From positions 1 to 64,000 of the forward strand of contig NZ_CP018624.1 in NCBI RefSeq assembly GCF_002327185.1: a DNA stretch of 64,000 bases, given 5' to 3'. Made by a program: the position numbers and the translations under genes. This DNA is from Clostridium chauvoei. GTDB taxonomy: Bacteria > Bacillota > Clostridia > Clostridiales > Clostridiaceae. Under the pieces are notes generated by a model. That model saw only the letters and a program-made list of their open reading frames with translations, was not told the origin of the DNA and did no database searches. Positions 40,042-48,739 of the stretch are shown here, piece after piece; the first letter of the stretch is position 1, and every line of letters starts with the position of its first letter.

Positions 40042-41265
40042 TTAATTAATTATTATTTTAGTAGCATTTGGAGTATTGTCATATAACCATTTGGAGGCTT
40101 CAACTTCTAATCTTATACAACCGTGAGAAGCTGGAGTTCCTAAAGTTTTATCAACTACCTTGCTTTGATCTTGATTAAAAGGTATTGAGTGGAATAAGTA
40201 ATCGCCCATAAACTGAACCCAGTACTTTCCACCTTGCATAAATTCCTCAGAGAAGAACCATTCACCTCTACCTGTTATTGCAAAGACACCTTTAGGAGTC
40301 TCTTTTCCAGGTAATCCAGTTGAAGAATTAAATGTCTTAACTAAATTCCAATTATTCATTGAACCTTGGTAAACAAAGGTTTTTTGTTGATCTAAGCTTA
40401 CATAGACAAAATAAGGGGTTTTACTTTCTATATTTAATGTATTTACATTATCAGTAGTAATTGTTTTAAGTATAGCAGTAGATGTATATTCACTATCTTC
40501 ATTGTTGATATTAGCTAAATATTCATCCTTAACCATTTTAACAAAATGAATTTTGTCTTGTATATCTTTATTATTTTCTCCTAAAATCTTAGTATCATAA
40601 GATGATAATAAGTTAATAGCTTTAGTATAATATTTATTAGCTATTAATTCATCAGATTTATCTATTAAATCTGTTTTATATGAGTCTTTAGCTTTTGATA
40701 TATAATTTTGAGCTAAATCAAAATCGTCTTTATCATCTTTAGAGATACTATTGAAATATTTTAGAGCATTTGAATAATCTTTATTATTTAATGCATCTAT
40801 ACCAAGTTGTAATGATTTATTAGTTGTTTCTGAATTACTTTCTTTATTTGAGATTGAATAATTTTTTTCAAAAGATACAATTAATTTATCTAATGACGAA
40901 TCTAATACACTATATTTTTTTATTTCATTTAATATAGTAAGTGCTTGGTTATCTGTTATTTCACCAGAATTAACAGAAGTACAAATTTTTTCTACAACAC
41001 CTGTAAAGTATTTTGTCAAATCTTCATTGACTTTATCTTTGTGTAATTTTATGTATAACCCTTGAGAATCTAATTTTTCTCTTGCAGTATTGAAGTCACA
41101 TTTATTAAATGCATAATAAAATTCATTTAATTTATTATAATAAGTATTTGAAAGATGTATATTGGTAAAAATACCTAATACAATAAAAAATAAGACTACA
41201 GTAATTAATCTAAATATAACTGAAGATTTTTTTCTCTTATTTTTAGTATTAGATTTTATTTTCAT
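40042..41265 (-). CDS. L,D-transpeptidase (YkuD domain), membrane-anchored
   Basis: A 407-residue wall enzyme. A basic start (KSNTKNKRKKSSVIF) leads into one transmembrane helix at about residues 18-38 (LITVVLFFIVLGIFTN), which anchors the rest outside the cell. The middle, about residues 40-260, is helical with tetratricopeptide-like character. The C-terminal YkuD domain has HSIPFN and the catalytic SHGCIRLEV, with the nucleophilic Cys. It probably forms 3-3 peptidoglycan cross-links or attaches proteins. AAGGAGG precedes the ATG. Confidence 0.92.
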   Translation of the reverse strand: MKIKSNTKNKRKKSSVIFRLITVVLFFIVLGIFTNIHLSNTYYNKLNEFYYAFNKCDFNTAREKLDSQGLYIKLHKDKVNEDLTKYFTGVVEKICTSVNSGEITDNQALTILNEIKKYSVLDSSLDKLIVSFEKNYSISNKESNSETTNKSLQLGIDALNNKDYSNALKYFNSISKDDKDDFDLAQNYISKAKDSYKTDLIDKSDELIANKYYTKAINLLSSYDTKILGENNKDIQDKIHFVKMVKDEYLANINNEDSEYTSTAILKTITTDNVNTLNIESKTPYFVYVSLDQQKTFVYQGSMNNWNLVKTFNSSTGLPGKETPKGVFAITGRGEWFFSEEFMQGGKYWVQFMGDYLFHSIPFNQDQSKVVDKTLGTPASHGCIRLEVEASKWLYDNTPNATKIIIN

Positions 41266-41433
41266 TTTCTTACCTCCTTAATAGATAAAGTTGTATATAT
41301 ATAATAATTAACCAAAAGCTAATAGTTTAATCTAAAAAGATAAAATTTATAAAAATTACATAGGTTTATAAATTTATATATGATAGAATATTTAATAACT
41401 GAAATAATACCAATTTTGCGGAGGTATGTAAAG

Positions 41434-42201
41434 GTGAAATTAAATTTTATTACAAGAATGCGAATTAGTGTAGTTAAAATAAAAGATTATCCAATGTTAA
41501 TAAAAGAAGGTCTAAATAAGGCTTTAACATATATATTAATCTTTAGTTTAATTATAGGACTTACACTAGGAATATCTCAAGCTATATTTTTAGGAACTTT
41601 TCAAAAAATAGCAGTAGAGTTATTACAACAAGATGAATATGAATTTGAAATGGTTGATGGAACACTAGATTTTAAAGCTTCACCATATGAACAAGAAGAA
41701 GGAAGTACTATTAGTATATTTGATACTACAAAGTCAACTGATGATGCGGAATCTTATAGAAGTACTGTAGTACATAAAGATATGTCGGTAATATTTTTTA
41801 AAGATGGAATAGTTGCAAGGAATGATGGAGACGAGTATATTGCTAAGTTTAAAGATATTCCAATGATACCTAAGTATATTAATAATGAGAGTTTTATTAA
41901 TACTATTAACAAATTATCACCAGTAAAGTATATTGTTATAGTAGTTATGATTTTAACAACTTACGCTAAAATATTGTTCCAGGCATTAATTATATCTGTT
42001 GCAGGAATGTTATTTAGTAAAATGAAAAATGCAAATTTAAAGTATGTAGATGTATTAAAAATATCATTATATTCAATGACCTTACCAATAATATTAAACT
42101 TAATATTACCTATAGGAGTGCTAACAATGATAATTTCAATCATATATGTATTAAAAGTAATAAACGACTTAGCTAATAAAAATGAAATAGAAATAATATA
42201 A
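41434..42201 (+). CDS. DUF1189 membrane protein
   Basis: The 255-residue product starts at GTG 41434, eight bases after GGAGGT; longer frames upstream have no ribosome binding site. Membrane helices are visible at the N-terminal side (ALTYILIFSLIIGLTLG) and three to four more in the C-terminal half (YIVIVVMILTTYAKILF, ALIISVAGMLF, LPIILNLILPIGVLTMIISI). An extracellular loop of about 110 residues lies between. This layout matches DUF1189, a family without known function. It is a single-gene unit closed by a hairpin at 42202. Confidence 0.8.
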   Translation: MKLNFITRMRISVVKIKDYPMLIKEGLNKALTYILIFSLIIGLTLGISQAIFLGTFQKIAVELLQQDEYEFEMVDGTLDFKASPYEQEEGSTISIFDTTKSTDDAESYRSTVVHKDMSVIFFKDGIVARNDGDEYIAKFKDIPMIPKYINNESFINTINKLSPVKYIVIVVMILTTYAKILFQALIISVAGMLFSKMKNANLKYVDVLKISLYSMTLPIILNLILPIGVLTMIISIIYVLKVINDLANKNEIEII

Positions 42202-42223
42202 AACGCCATTTGGCGTTTTTTTA
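42202..42223 (+). terminator. Terminator after the DUF1189 gene
   Basis: AACGCCA pairs with TGGCGTT, followed by TTTTTA. Confidence 0.88.
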
Positions 42224-42340
42224 TGTGAAATATGTAAAAAAATAGTATAAAAGTAGTTGTTTGAAAAAAATGGATATGATAAACTATAAAGTATATGGTA
42301 TAGTCAAAATGTTATAAAAGTATAAGAGGGGTTTGGGGAG

Positions 42341-43224
42341 ATGAGTGATACTAAATTATTATCAAAATCGAATATTGAATTAAACGATATTACTTTGAAC
42401 GCTAATTATATAAGATTAAAAGAGATGATAGAAGAACTAAAAGAAAAAAATGTGAGGCAAGAAGACTTTTTGTTAAATATCTCTCATGATATGAGAGCTC
42501 ACCTAAATGTAATAATAAGTGTAATGCAATGTATTGATTATGGAAGTGTAGATATAAGTGATAAAAAGGCACTAGAGTACATGAATATAGTTAAAAGAAA
42601 TAGTTTTAAGATGTTAAAACTAATCAACAATTTAATTGATACTACTAGACTTGAAAATAATTATTACATTTTAAACAAAAAGAATATAGATATTGTTTCA
42701 ATGATAGAAGGAACTATAAGTTGTATAGACAGATATGCTAAACAAAAAATATACAATTAATTTTTGATACCAATGAAGAAGAATGCATAATAGCAGCAGA
42801 TCCAGAAGTAATTGATAGAATAATAATGAATTTAATATCTAATGCAATAAAGTTTTCGCCAGAGTATAAAAATATATTTATAGATCTTTATGTAAGTAGA
42901 GAAGAAATTCAAATTAGTGTAACAGATGAAGGAATAGGTATTCCAGAAGATGAACAAAAAAGAATTTTCGATAGATTTTATCAAATTAAAAAGAAAAAAA
43001 GTAATGAAAATTTAGGTAGTGGAATAGGATTAGATCTAGTAAATTACTTAGTAAAAACACACAATGGAAGTATAGAGATAATAAGTAAAGAGTCAATGGG
43101 AACAACTTTTATCGTTAAGTTACCAATAACACGGATTAAAGAAACTAAAGAAGTAGTTAAAAGAAGTAGCAGTGAAAAGATTCAAATGTTAGAAATAGAA
43201 TTTTCAGATATATATTTAACTTAA
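42341..43224 (+). pseudogene. Histidine kinase split by a frameshift in an A run
   Basis: The first frame (42341-42760) encodes a coiled N terminus and the dimerisation and phosphorylation helix with H-box NISHDMRAHLNVIIS. It then runs into a stop. The second frame (to 43224) resumes with LIFDTNEEECIIAADPE and the ATPase motifs NLISNAIKFSPE, DEGIGIP, RIFDRFYQI and GSGIGLDLV. Adding one A to the six-A run in CAAAAAATATAC near 42742 would join the frames into one kinase of about 294 residues. No response regulator gene is adjacent. It may be a pseudogene, a sequencing error, or a slippage-controlled gene. No membrane helix is seen, so it would be cytoplasmic. Confidence 0.8.
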
Positions 43225-43279
43225 AAGTTAAATATATATCTAATTTTTAGTTTATTTTAAGAGCGTTTTTAGATGCTAC

Positions 43280-43308
43280 TTGCTTTATTTCTATCTTTAT
43301 GATAAGAT
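43280..43308 (+). promoter_or_regulatory. Promoter of tRNA-Arg
   Basis: TTGCTT (43280-43285) and TAAGAT (43303-43308) with a 17-base spacer, 22 bases before the tRNA. Confidence 0.65.
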
Positions 43309-43330
43309 AAAAAATGTTAAAAGAAGATAT

Positions 43331-43407
43331 GCGGTGGTAGCTCAGTTGGATAGAGTAGCTGGCTACGAACCAGTTGGTCGGGGGTTCGAATCCTCTCCAC
43401 CGTACCA
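43331..43407 (+). tRNA. tRNA-Arg (ACG)
   Basis: A 77-base cloverleaf with encoded CCA. The anticodon ACG is at 43365-43367; its first A is normally changed to inosine so that it reads CGT, CGC and CGA. The acceptor stem begins with a G-U pair. Confidence 0.95.
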
Positions 43408-43411
43408 TTTA

Positions 43412-43441
43412 TAAGGCTTTGCAGTATGCAAAGTCTTTTTT
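43412..43441 (+). terminator. Terminator after tRNA-Arg
   Basis: AAGGCTTTGC pairs with GCAAAGTCTT (one G-T pair), followed by TTTT. Confidence 0.87.
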
Positions 43442-43528
43442 GTTGTATATTAATATTTTCTAACTACATAGAAAGTTTTAACTATGGGTAAATTAATAAA
43501 AATATATTTATTAAAAGAAGGTACGGTT

Positions 43529-44674
43529 ATGGAAGTAGATACTTTAATTAATCAGCTTGATGAACATAATGAAGGTAATATTTTAGCAACAAAGAAATTT
43601 AAATGTAAAGAAGTTATATTTATAAGAAGTGCTAAAGAAGAAAGTTCAATGAAAGCTATAAAAGAATACTATAATACTTATATGCCTCAAGTTGTTTTAA
43701 AAGAGTGCATAATAGAAGAAGGAGAAAATGACAAGCTAAGAGGTTTAATAGATAATAATAAAAATAAAAATATTTTAATTAATTTAACAGGTGGAAGAAG
43801 AATTAATTCTCTAATACTTTTAATGCTATGTAGTGAAAGTAATATTAAAAGTGTATATGTAGATATTAAGAAAAAAGTTTTATATATAATTGATGATGGT
43901 GTAAAAATTAAAAGTGAAGAATTTGGAGACTTAGAAGTAGATGATATTATAAAAGCATCAGGTGGAGATGTACTTCAAGATTCTACTGCACTATGTGATA
44001 AAGAAGATTTAGTTTATTTAACTAAGGAAATATATAGAAATTTATCATTATGGCACAAGTATAAACAAAAACTATATGATTCTAATATTTTTATTCACGA
44101 TTATCAAGACTCCAAAAGAGTACTAATAAAAACAAAGTTATTAGATAAAAGTGAAAAAGATTTATTAAACAAAATATTAAATAAGCTAAAAGAAATGAAT
44201 GGAATAAGATATACAAATATAAATGATGATGAGTTAGAAGTATATTTTTTAAATGAATATTTAAAGGGATTTATATTTAAAAGTGGCACTTGGTTAGAAA
44301 TGGCTACTAATATGATGATACAAGATATAAAAGATATAGATCAGGTTAAAAGTGGAGTTATATTTTTATGGAATAATGATGTTAAAGTAGTGAGAAATGA
44401 AGTGGATGTTGTGGCGGTAAAGGACTCGGTTCCTATATGTATATCATGTAAAGATAGTGATAAATATAACGAAATGGCATTAAATGAATTAAATGTTTAT
44501 AGTGAAAAAATAGGTGGAGAAAAAGCATATAAAATTTTAGTTGCAACTAAGGAGCCTATAAAGGCATCAGTTAGAGAAAGGGCTAAAGAAATGGGAATTC
44601 ATTTAGTTATATTTGATGGAGACGAAAATAAATTTAGAAAGAGTATTCAAAGTATAGTAAAAAATAATAATTAA
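43529..44674 (+). CDS. Card1/Can2-like DUF1887 protein (CARF plus PD-(D/E)xK nuclease)
   Basis: The N-terminal part ends a CARF-like nucleotide-binding fold with NILINLTGGRRINSLILLML near residue 85. The C-terminal part has restriction-nuclease-like motifs GTWLEMATN, RNEVDVVAVKD and PICISCKDSD near residues 265-315. This architecture is that of DUF1887, which includes Card1 and Can2, nucleases switched on by cyclic tetra-adenylate from type III CRISPR systems. No cas gene or repeat array is in the window. An S replaces E in the usual ExK motif (ISCK), a form I recall in other family members. The ATG at 43529 follows AAGAAGG at seven bases; an ATG 45 bases upstream has no ribosome binding site. 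Confidence 0.75.
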   Translation: MEVDTLINQLDEHNEGNILATKKFKCKEVIFIRSAKEESSMKAIKEYYNTYMPQVVLKECIIEEGENDKLRGLIDNNKNKNILINLTGGRRINSLILLMLCSESNIKSVYVDIKKKVLYIIDDGVKIKSEEFGDLEVDDIIKASGGDVLQDSTALCDKEDLVYLTKEIYRNLSLWHKYKQKLYDSNIFIHDYQDSKRVLIKTKLLDKSEKDLLNKILNKLKEMNGIRYTNINDDELEVYFLNEYLKGFIFKSGTWLEMATNMMIQDIKDIDQVKSGVIFLWNNDVKVVRNEVDVVAVKDSVPICISCKDSDKYNEMALNELNVYSEKIGGEKAYKILVATKEPIKASVRERAKEMGIHLVIFDGDENKFRKSIQSIVKNNN

Positions 44675-44696
44675 AGAGCTGAATTAAGTATTATAA

Positions 44697-44731
44697 TAAG
44701 GAGTTAGGATTTGTTCTAACTCCTTAATTTT
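44697..44731. terminator. Bidirectional terminator between the Card1-like gene and psd
   Basis: TAAGGAGTTAG pairs with CTAACTCCTTA around a nine-base loop between converging genes, with T-rich tail on the plus strand. Confidence 0.87.
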
Positions 44732-44749
44732 GTTGAAATAAACTATAAA

Positions 44750-45637
44750 TTAGAATCTTTTACCTATAGTTTCTCCCATTATAACTTTAGTTTCAAAACC
44801 TAATTTAGATTGCTCTAATATATCTGAATCTATTTTAACCTTATCCTTTTCAAAGAATAGTATTGTAGTAGAGCCTCCAAATTTAAAATATCCCTTTTCA
44901 TCACCTTTTTTAACAGGATTATTAGGAGTATAAGTTTGAACTATTGTTCCAACACAAGTAGCACCTACTTCTACATGAATAATATCGCCAAAATTATCAG
45001 ATTTAAATACTGACCATTCTCTTTTATTTTGACAATATAATTTTGGAATTCTCTCCAATGCTGTAGGATTTACAGAATAGTAGTTTCCATTTATAAAAGT
45101 AGTTTTTAAAGGAGTTCCATTATCTACAAAATGAAATCTATGGTAATCAGTAGGGCATAATCTTAAAACAAGACATACTCCCCCTTCATATTTTTTTACA
45201 ATATCATTATCAGCTAATAATTCAGAAAGACTGTAGGTAATACCTTTAACTTGAACTAATTGATTAGTGTCTATATTAGTGAATGCTAATAATCTACCAT
45301 CACCAGGAGAAGTTAAAATATCAGGATTTGTATTAATAGGTCTAGCATCTGTATTTAATGTACGGATAAAGAAATCATTGAAATTATTAAAGTCGTTTAC
45401 ATTTTGATTACATAGATTCATATCTATATCAAAATTTTTAATGAAAGTATCAATTTTTCCTTTACTAAATTTTGTATCACAATATGAGCCATAAACTTTA
45501 GAGAAAAATTTCTTTTTAATTAATAGCTCTAGAAGACTTTTTCCAATAGGAGACTCATAAGACCAAGTTATATAGTTTTCTCCTGCTACTTTTTCTACTT
45601 CATAGCTTTGCGTATTTCTATTAAAAACCTTTATCAT
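44750..45637 (-). CDS. psd: Phosphatidylserine decarboxylase
   Basis: Converts phosphatidylserine to phosphatidylethanolamine at the membrane. The 295-residue proenzyme cuts itself at a Gly-Ser pair to create a pyruvoyl group; [13 protein letters not shown] near residue 254 carries this Gly-Ser-Thr site. Upstream motifs [23 protein letters not shown] and [10 protein letters not shown] are typical. The gene lies alone on the minus strand, divergent from hydA; no pssA is visible here. GAGG precedes the ATG. Confidence 0.95.
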   Translation of the reverse strand: MIKVFNRNTQSYEVEKVAGENYITWSYESPIGKSLLELLIKKKFFSKVYGSYCDTKFSKGKIDTFIKNFDIDMNLCNQNVNDFNNFNDFFIRTLNTDARPINTNPDILTSPGDGRLLAFTNIDTNQLVQVKGITYSLSELLADNDIVKKYEGGVCLVLRLCPTDYHRFHFVDNGTPLKTTFINGNYYSVNPTALERIPKLYCQNKREWSVFKSDNFGDIIHVEVGATCVGTIVQTYTPNNPVKKGDEKGYFKFGGSTTILFFEKDKVKIDSDILEQSKLGFETKVIMGETIGKRF

Positions 45638-46054
45638 ATATTACATCCTCTTTAATTTTATAATAATATTTTATATTACTATATTAACACAAATAAGCAA
45701 AAAAATTCTTAAAATGTAGTTTCAAAACAAAATTAAGCAATAAGTTTTAAATTGTTAATATAATAACAATTGGTTTGTAAAAAAGGTATATTTAAAGAGC
45801 CTTTTTATTTTTTTATATAAAATCAATAGAAGTTAAAGTGAAATTTACTAAATAGTTTCAGTTGTATTTACAGAGAATTTGTCGTAAAATCAAAGGCAGA
45901 ATATTAATAAAAAGAATGATATAATAATATTTATTAAGTGATAATTGATTAAAAGAATAATGCTATAAAATTATAATAATAACCAATTATGAACATTAAA
46001 ATTCCAACTATTATTAAGAACTATATAAATTACTAATGGAGGGACTTAATTTAG
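45638..46054. other. psd-hydA divergent control region
   Basis: No coding sequence is credible in these 417 bases. They hold a Rex-like operator at 45752-45769, a weak hairpin with T run (AAAAGG..CCTTTTT, about 45779-45812) and a -10-like TATAAT at 45920-45925. The long leader before hydA suggests post-initiation control, but I see no known riboswitch. Confidence 0.5.
45752..45769. promoter_or_regulatory. Rex-like redox operator
   Basis: TTGTTAATATAATAACAA is an 18-base near-palindrome that differs at one base from the Rex consensus TTGTTAANNNNTTAACAA. Rex senses the NADH/NAD+ ratio and controls fermentation and hydrogen genes in clostridia. It lies 285 bases before hydA and 115 before psd. 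Confidence 0.6.
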
Positions 46055-47782
46055 ATGAAAAATATAATTATTGATGGTAAAAAGATAGAAGCTAAGGATG
46101 ATCAAAGTATATTAAAAATAGCTAAAGAAAATGGTATAGAAATACCAGCATTATGTTTCTTAGAAGAATGTAACAATATAGGACAATGTGGAACTTGCCT
46201 TGTTGAAATAGAAGGTCAAGAAAGACTAGCTAGAGCATGTTGCGTTAAACCTAAAGAGGGAGATGTAATAAGCACTAATAGTGAAAGAGTTCAAGAAGAG
46301 GTTAAAAAGACGGTTTCAGCACTTTTAGATAAGCATGAGTTTAAGTGTGGACCATGTAAAAGAAGAGAAAACTGTGAATTTTTAAAGTTAGTAATAAAAA
46401 CAAAAGGAAGAGCTTCAAAACCTTTTGTTGTAGCAGATAAATCAGAATATATAGATGATAGAAGTAAATCAATTGTTTTAGATAGAACAAAGTGTGTTAA
46501 TTGTGGTAGATGTGTAGCTGCATGTAGAGTTAAAACAGGAACAAGAGCTATAACATTCCAAAAAGTAAATGATGAAAGAATTGTAGGACCTGAAAACTTA
46601 AAATGTTTTGATGATACAAATTGTTTATTATGTGGTCAATGCGTAGCAGCATGTCCTGTTGATGCTTTATCAGAAAAATCACATACAGAAAGAGTAAAGG
46701 ATGCGTTAGAAAATCCAGAAAAGCATGTAATAGTAGCTATGGCACCTGCAGTTAGAACTTCTATGGGTGAATTATTTAAGATGGGGTATGGAGTAGACGT
46801 AACAGGAAAATTATATACCGCATTAAGAAAGTTAGGATTTAACAAGATATTTGATATAAACTTTGGTGCAGATATGACTATAATGGAAGAGGCTACAGAA
46901 TTAATCCAAAGAATAAAAGCTAATGGACCATTCCCTATGTTTACTTCTTGTTGTCCATCATGGGTTAGACAGGTAGAAAACTACTATCCAGAGTTATTAG
47001 AAAATTTATCAACTGCTAAGTCTCCACAACAAATATTTGGAGCAGCAAGTAAAACTTACTATCCAGAAACATATGATATAGATCCATCAAGAGTATTTAC
47101 AGTTACAGTAATGCCTTGCACAGCTAAGAAATATGAAGCTGATAGAAAAGAAATGCAAAATAATAATTTAAGAAATATAGATGCAGTTATAACTACAAGA
47201 GAGTTAGCTAAACTAATTAAAGAAGCTAAAATTGATTTTGCAAACTTAGAGGACTCAGAGGCTGATCCAGCAATGGGAGAATATACTGGTGCTGGAGCTA
47301 TTTTTGGAGCTACAGGTGGAGTTATGGAAGCGGCATTAAGAAGTGCTAAGGATTTTGTAGAAGGCGAATATTTAGAGAATATAGAATACAAACAAGTAAG
47401 AGGATTAGCAGGAATAAAAGAGGCTACAGTAGAAATTGGTGGATTAGATTATAATGTAGCAGTTGTAAATGGAGCTGCCAACTTATTTGAATTTATAAAT
47501 ATCGGAAGGGTTAAAGATAAAAAATATCACTTTATTGAAGTTATGGCTTGTCCTGGCGGATGTGTAAATGGTGGAGGGCAACCACATGTTAGTTCATCAG
47601 AAAGAGAAAAGATTGATATAAGAGAGATTAGAGCATCGGTTTTATATAATCAAGATAAAAATTTACCTAAGAGAAAATCACATGAAAATCAAGCTTTAAA
47701 GAAAATGTATGATACGTATATGGGAGAACCAGGTAAGGGGAAAGCTCATGAGCTTCTTCATTTTAAATATAATAAAATTTAG
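46055..47782 (+). CDS. hydA: [FeFe] hydrogenase, CpI-like
   Basis: Produces hydrogen from reduced ferredoxin, the main electron outlet of fermenting clostridia. The 575 residues match CpI. The N-terminal [2Fe-2S] domain has CNNIGQCGTCLVEI, then a distal cluster domain (FKCGPCKRRENCEF). Two [4Fe-4S] motifs follow: CVNCGRCVAAC and CLLCGQCVAACPV. The H-cluster motifs are all intact: FTSCCPSWVRQVE (L1), VMPCTAKKYEA (L2) and EVMACPGGCVNGGGQP (L3). The maturases HydEFG are not in the window. GGAGGG lies before the ATG, and a Rex-like site lies upstream. Confidence 0.98.
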   Translation: MKNIIIDGKKIEAKDDQSILKIAKENGIEIPALCFLEECNNIGQCGTCLVEIEGQERLARACCVKPKEGDVISTNSERVQEEVKKTVSALLDKHEFKCGPCKRRENCEFLKLVIKTKGRASKPFVVADKSEYIDDRSKSIVLDRTKCVNCGRCVAACRVKTGTRAITFQKVNDERIVGPENLKCFDDTNCLLCGQCVAACPVDALSEKSHTERVKDALENPEKHVIVAMAPAVRTSMGELFKMGYGVDVTGKLYTALRKLGFNKIFDINFGADMTIMEEATELIQRIKANGPFPMFTSCCPSWVRQVENYYPELLENLSTAKSPQQIFGAASKTYYPETYDIDPSRVFTVTVMPCTAKKYEADRKEMQNNNLRNIDAVITTRELAKLIKEAKIDFANLEDSEADPAMGEYTGAGAIFGATGGVMEAALRSAKDFVEGEYLENIEYKQVRGLAGIKEATVEIGGLDYNVAVVNGAANLFEFINIGRVKDKKYHFIEVMACPGGCVNGGGQPHVSSSEREKIDIREIRASVLYNQDKNLPKRKSHENQALKKMYDTYMGEPGKGKAHELLHFKYNKI

Positions 47783-47791
47783 CAATGTAAT

Positions 47792-47830
47792 AAAACCTAG
47801 ATTATAATAAAATAATCTAGGTTTTATTAT
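47792..47830 (+). terminator. Terminator after hydA
   Basis: AAAACCTAGATTAT pairs with ATAATCTAGGTTTT and is followed by ATTAT. Confidence 0.82.
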
Positions 47831-47851
47831 AAAAGTTAAGAGAGGTATAAT

Positions 47852-48637
47852 ATGAAATATTTAGCTTGTGATTTAGATGGAACATTGGTGGATAATAATT
47901 CCATAAAAGATGAGGATATAAAAGCTATACTAAAACTTAAAGAAAAGGGATATAAATTTATAATATCAACAGGGCGAAGTTTAAGTGGCATAGATAGTGT
48001 TTTTGACAAATATCCAGAAGTAAAATATGACTATATAGTATCTTGTAATGGGTGTGTTATATTAGATGAAAATAGAGAAATTATATATGATAATCACATT
48101 ACTAGCGATATAGCAGAGGCTGTTTTTAAGGAATTTATTGATGAAAAAAATATATGCATTCATTTTGAAAGTCAGGGAAAGAATTATCTTGTAGATCCTA
48201 TAAAAACAGATGACATAGAAGATTTAATTAATTATTTTCAAGAGATAATTAGTATAGAGGATTTGTTTAAAGACAAGAGAGATTATGCAATCATATCCTT
48301 GTTCGCAAGAAATAAAGATATGACTACTGCTGAAGTAGCTAAAAATAAACTGATAAATAGGTTTAGTGATAAATTAGAAGCTTTTAGGAATCAATATTTT
48401 ATTGATATAGTTCCTAAAGACTGTTCAAAAGGAAATGGGATACTTAAGGTTTTAGAATTAGATGGTGGAGATATAGAGAAATTATATACTATAGGTGATT
48501 CTTATAATGATATTTCAATGTTTAAAATAACAGAAAATAGTTTTACTTTTAAAAACTCAGAAGATGGAGTTAAAGCAGAAGCTAACAATTATGTAGATAG
48601 TGTAAGTGAATGTATAGAAAAAATATTAGAATATTAA
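47852..48637 (+). CDS. Cof-type HAD-family phosphatase
   Basis: A 261-residue HAD hydrolase with motif I CDLDGTLVDNN (nucleophile Asp), motif II IISTGRS, motif III Lys in IVPKDCSKGNG and motif IV GDSYNDISMF. The C2-type cap domain (about residues 80-190) is typical of Cof and YwpJ relatives, which remove phosphate from sugar phosphates, nucleotides or flavin precursors. The natural substrate cannot be given. The ATG follows AGAGAGG. Confidence 0.9.
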   Translation: MKYLACDLDGTLVDNNSIKDEDIKAILKLKEKGYKFIISTGRSLSGIDSVFDKYPEVKYDYIVSCNGCVILDENREIIYDNHITSDIAEAVFKEFIDEKNICIHFESQGKNYLVDPIKTDDIEDLINYFQEIISIEDLFKDKRDYAIISLFARNKDMTTAEVAKNKLINRFSDKLEAFRNQYFIDIVPKDCSKGNGILKVLELDGGDIEKLYTIGDSYNDISMFKITENSFTFKNSEDGVKAEANNYVDSVSECIEKILEY

Positions 48638-48669
48638 TCACGAAAATATCTAGGACTATAAATAGAAAA

Positions 48670-48718
48670 ACCCTATAGGGTAGACTTTTTTATACTGTCT
48701 ACTCTATAGGGTATATTT
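48670..48718. terminator. Bidirectional terminator between HAD and ABC-F genes
   Basis: A 16-bp stem, ACCCTATAGGGTAGAC with GTCTACTCTATAGGGT, two of the pairs being G-T or G-C across GG/TC, followed by a T-rich run. It serves two converging genes. Confidence 0.9.
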
Positions 48719-48739
48719 TTAATTTTTATTTAAGCTAAA

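Noticed and set aside
43331..44674. CRISPR array or cas operon around the Card1-like gene
   Set aside because: No direct repeats with regular spacers and no cas-like neighbour were found in the window.
43280..44674. Genomic island at tRNA-Arg
   Set aside because: No integrase, no repeat of the tRNA end, and base composition like the flanking core genes.
47059..47391. 110-codon minus-strand frame inside hydA
   Set aside because: Opposite strand of conserved H-cluster sequence; low-complexity Ser/Ala pattern typical of a shadow frame.
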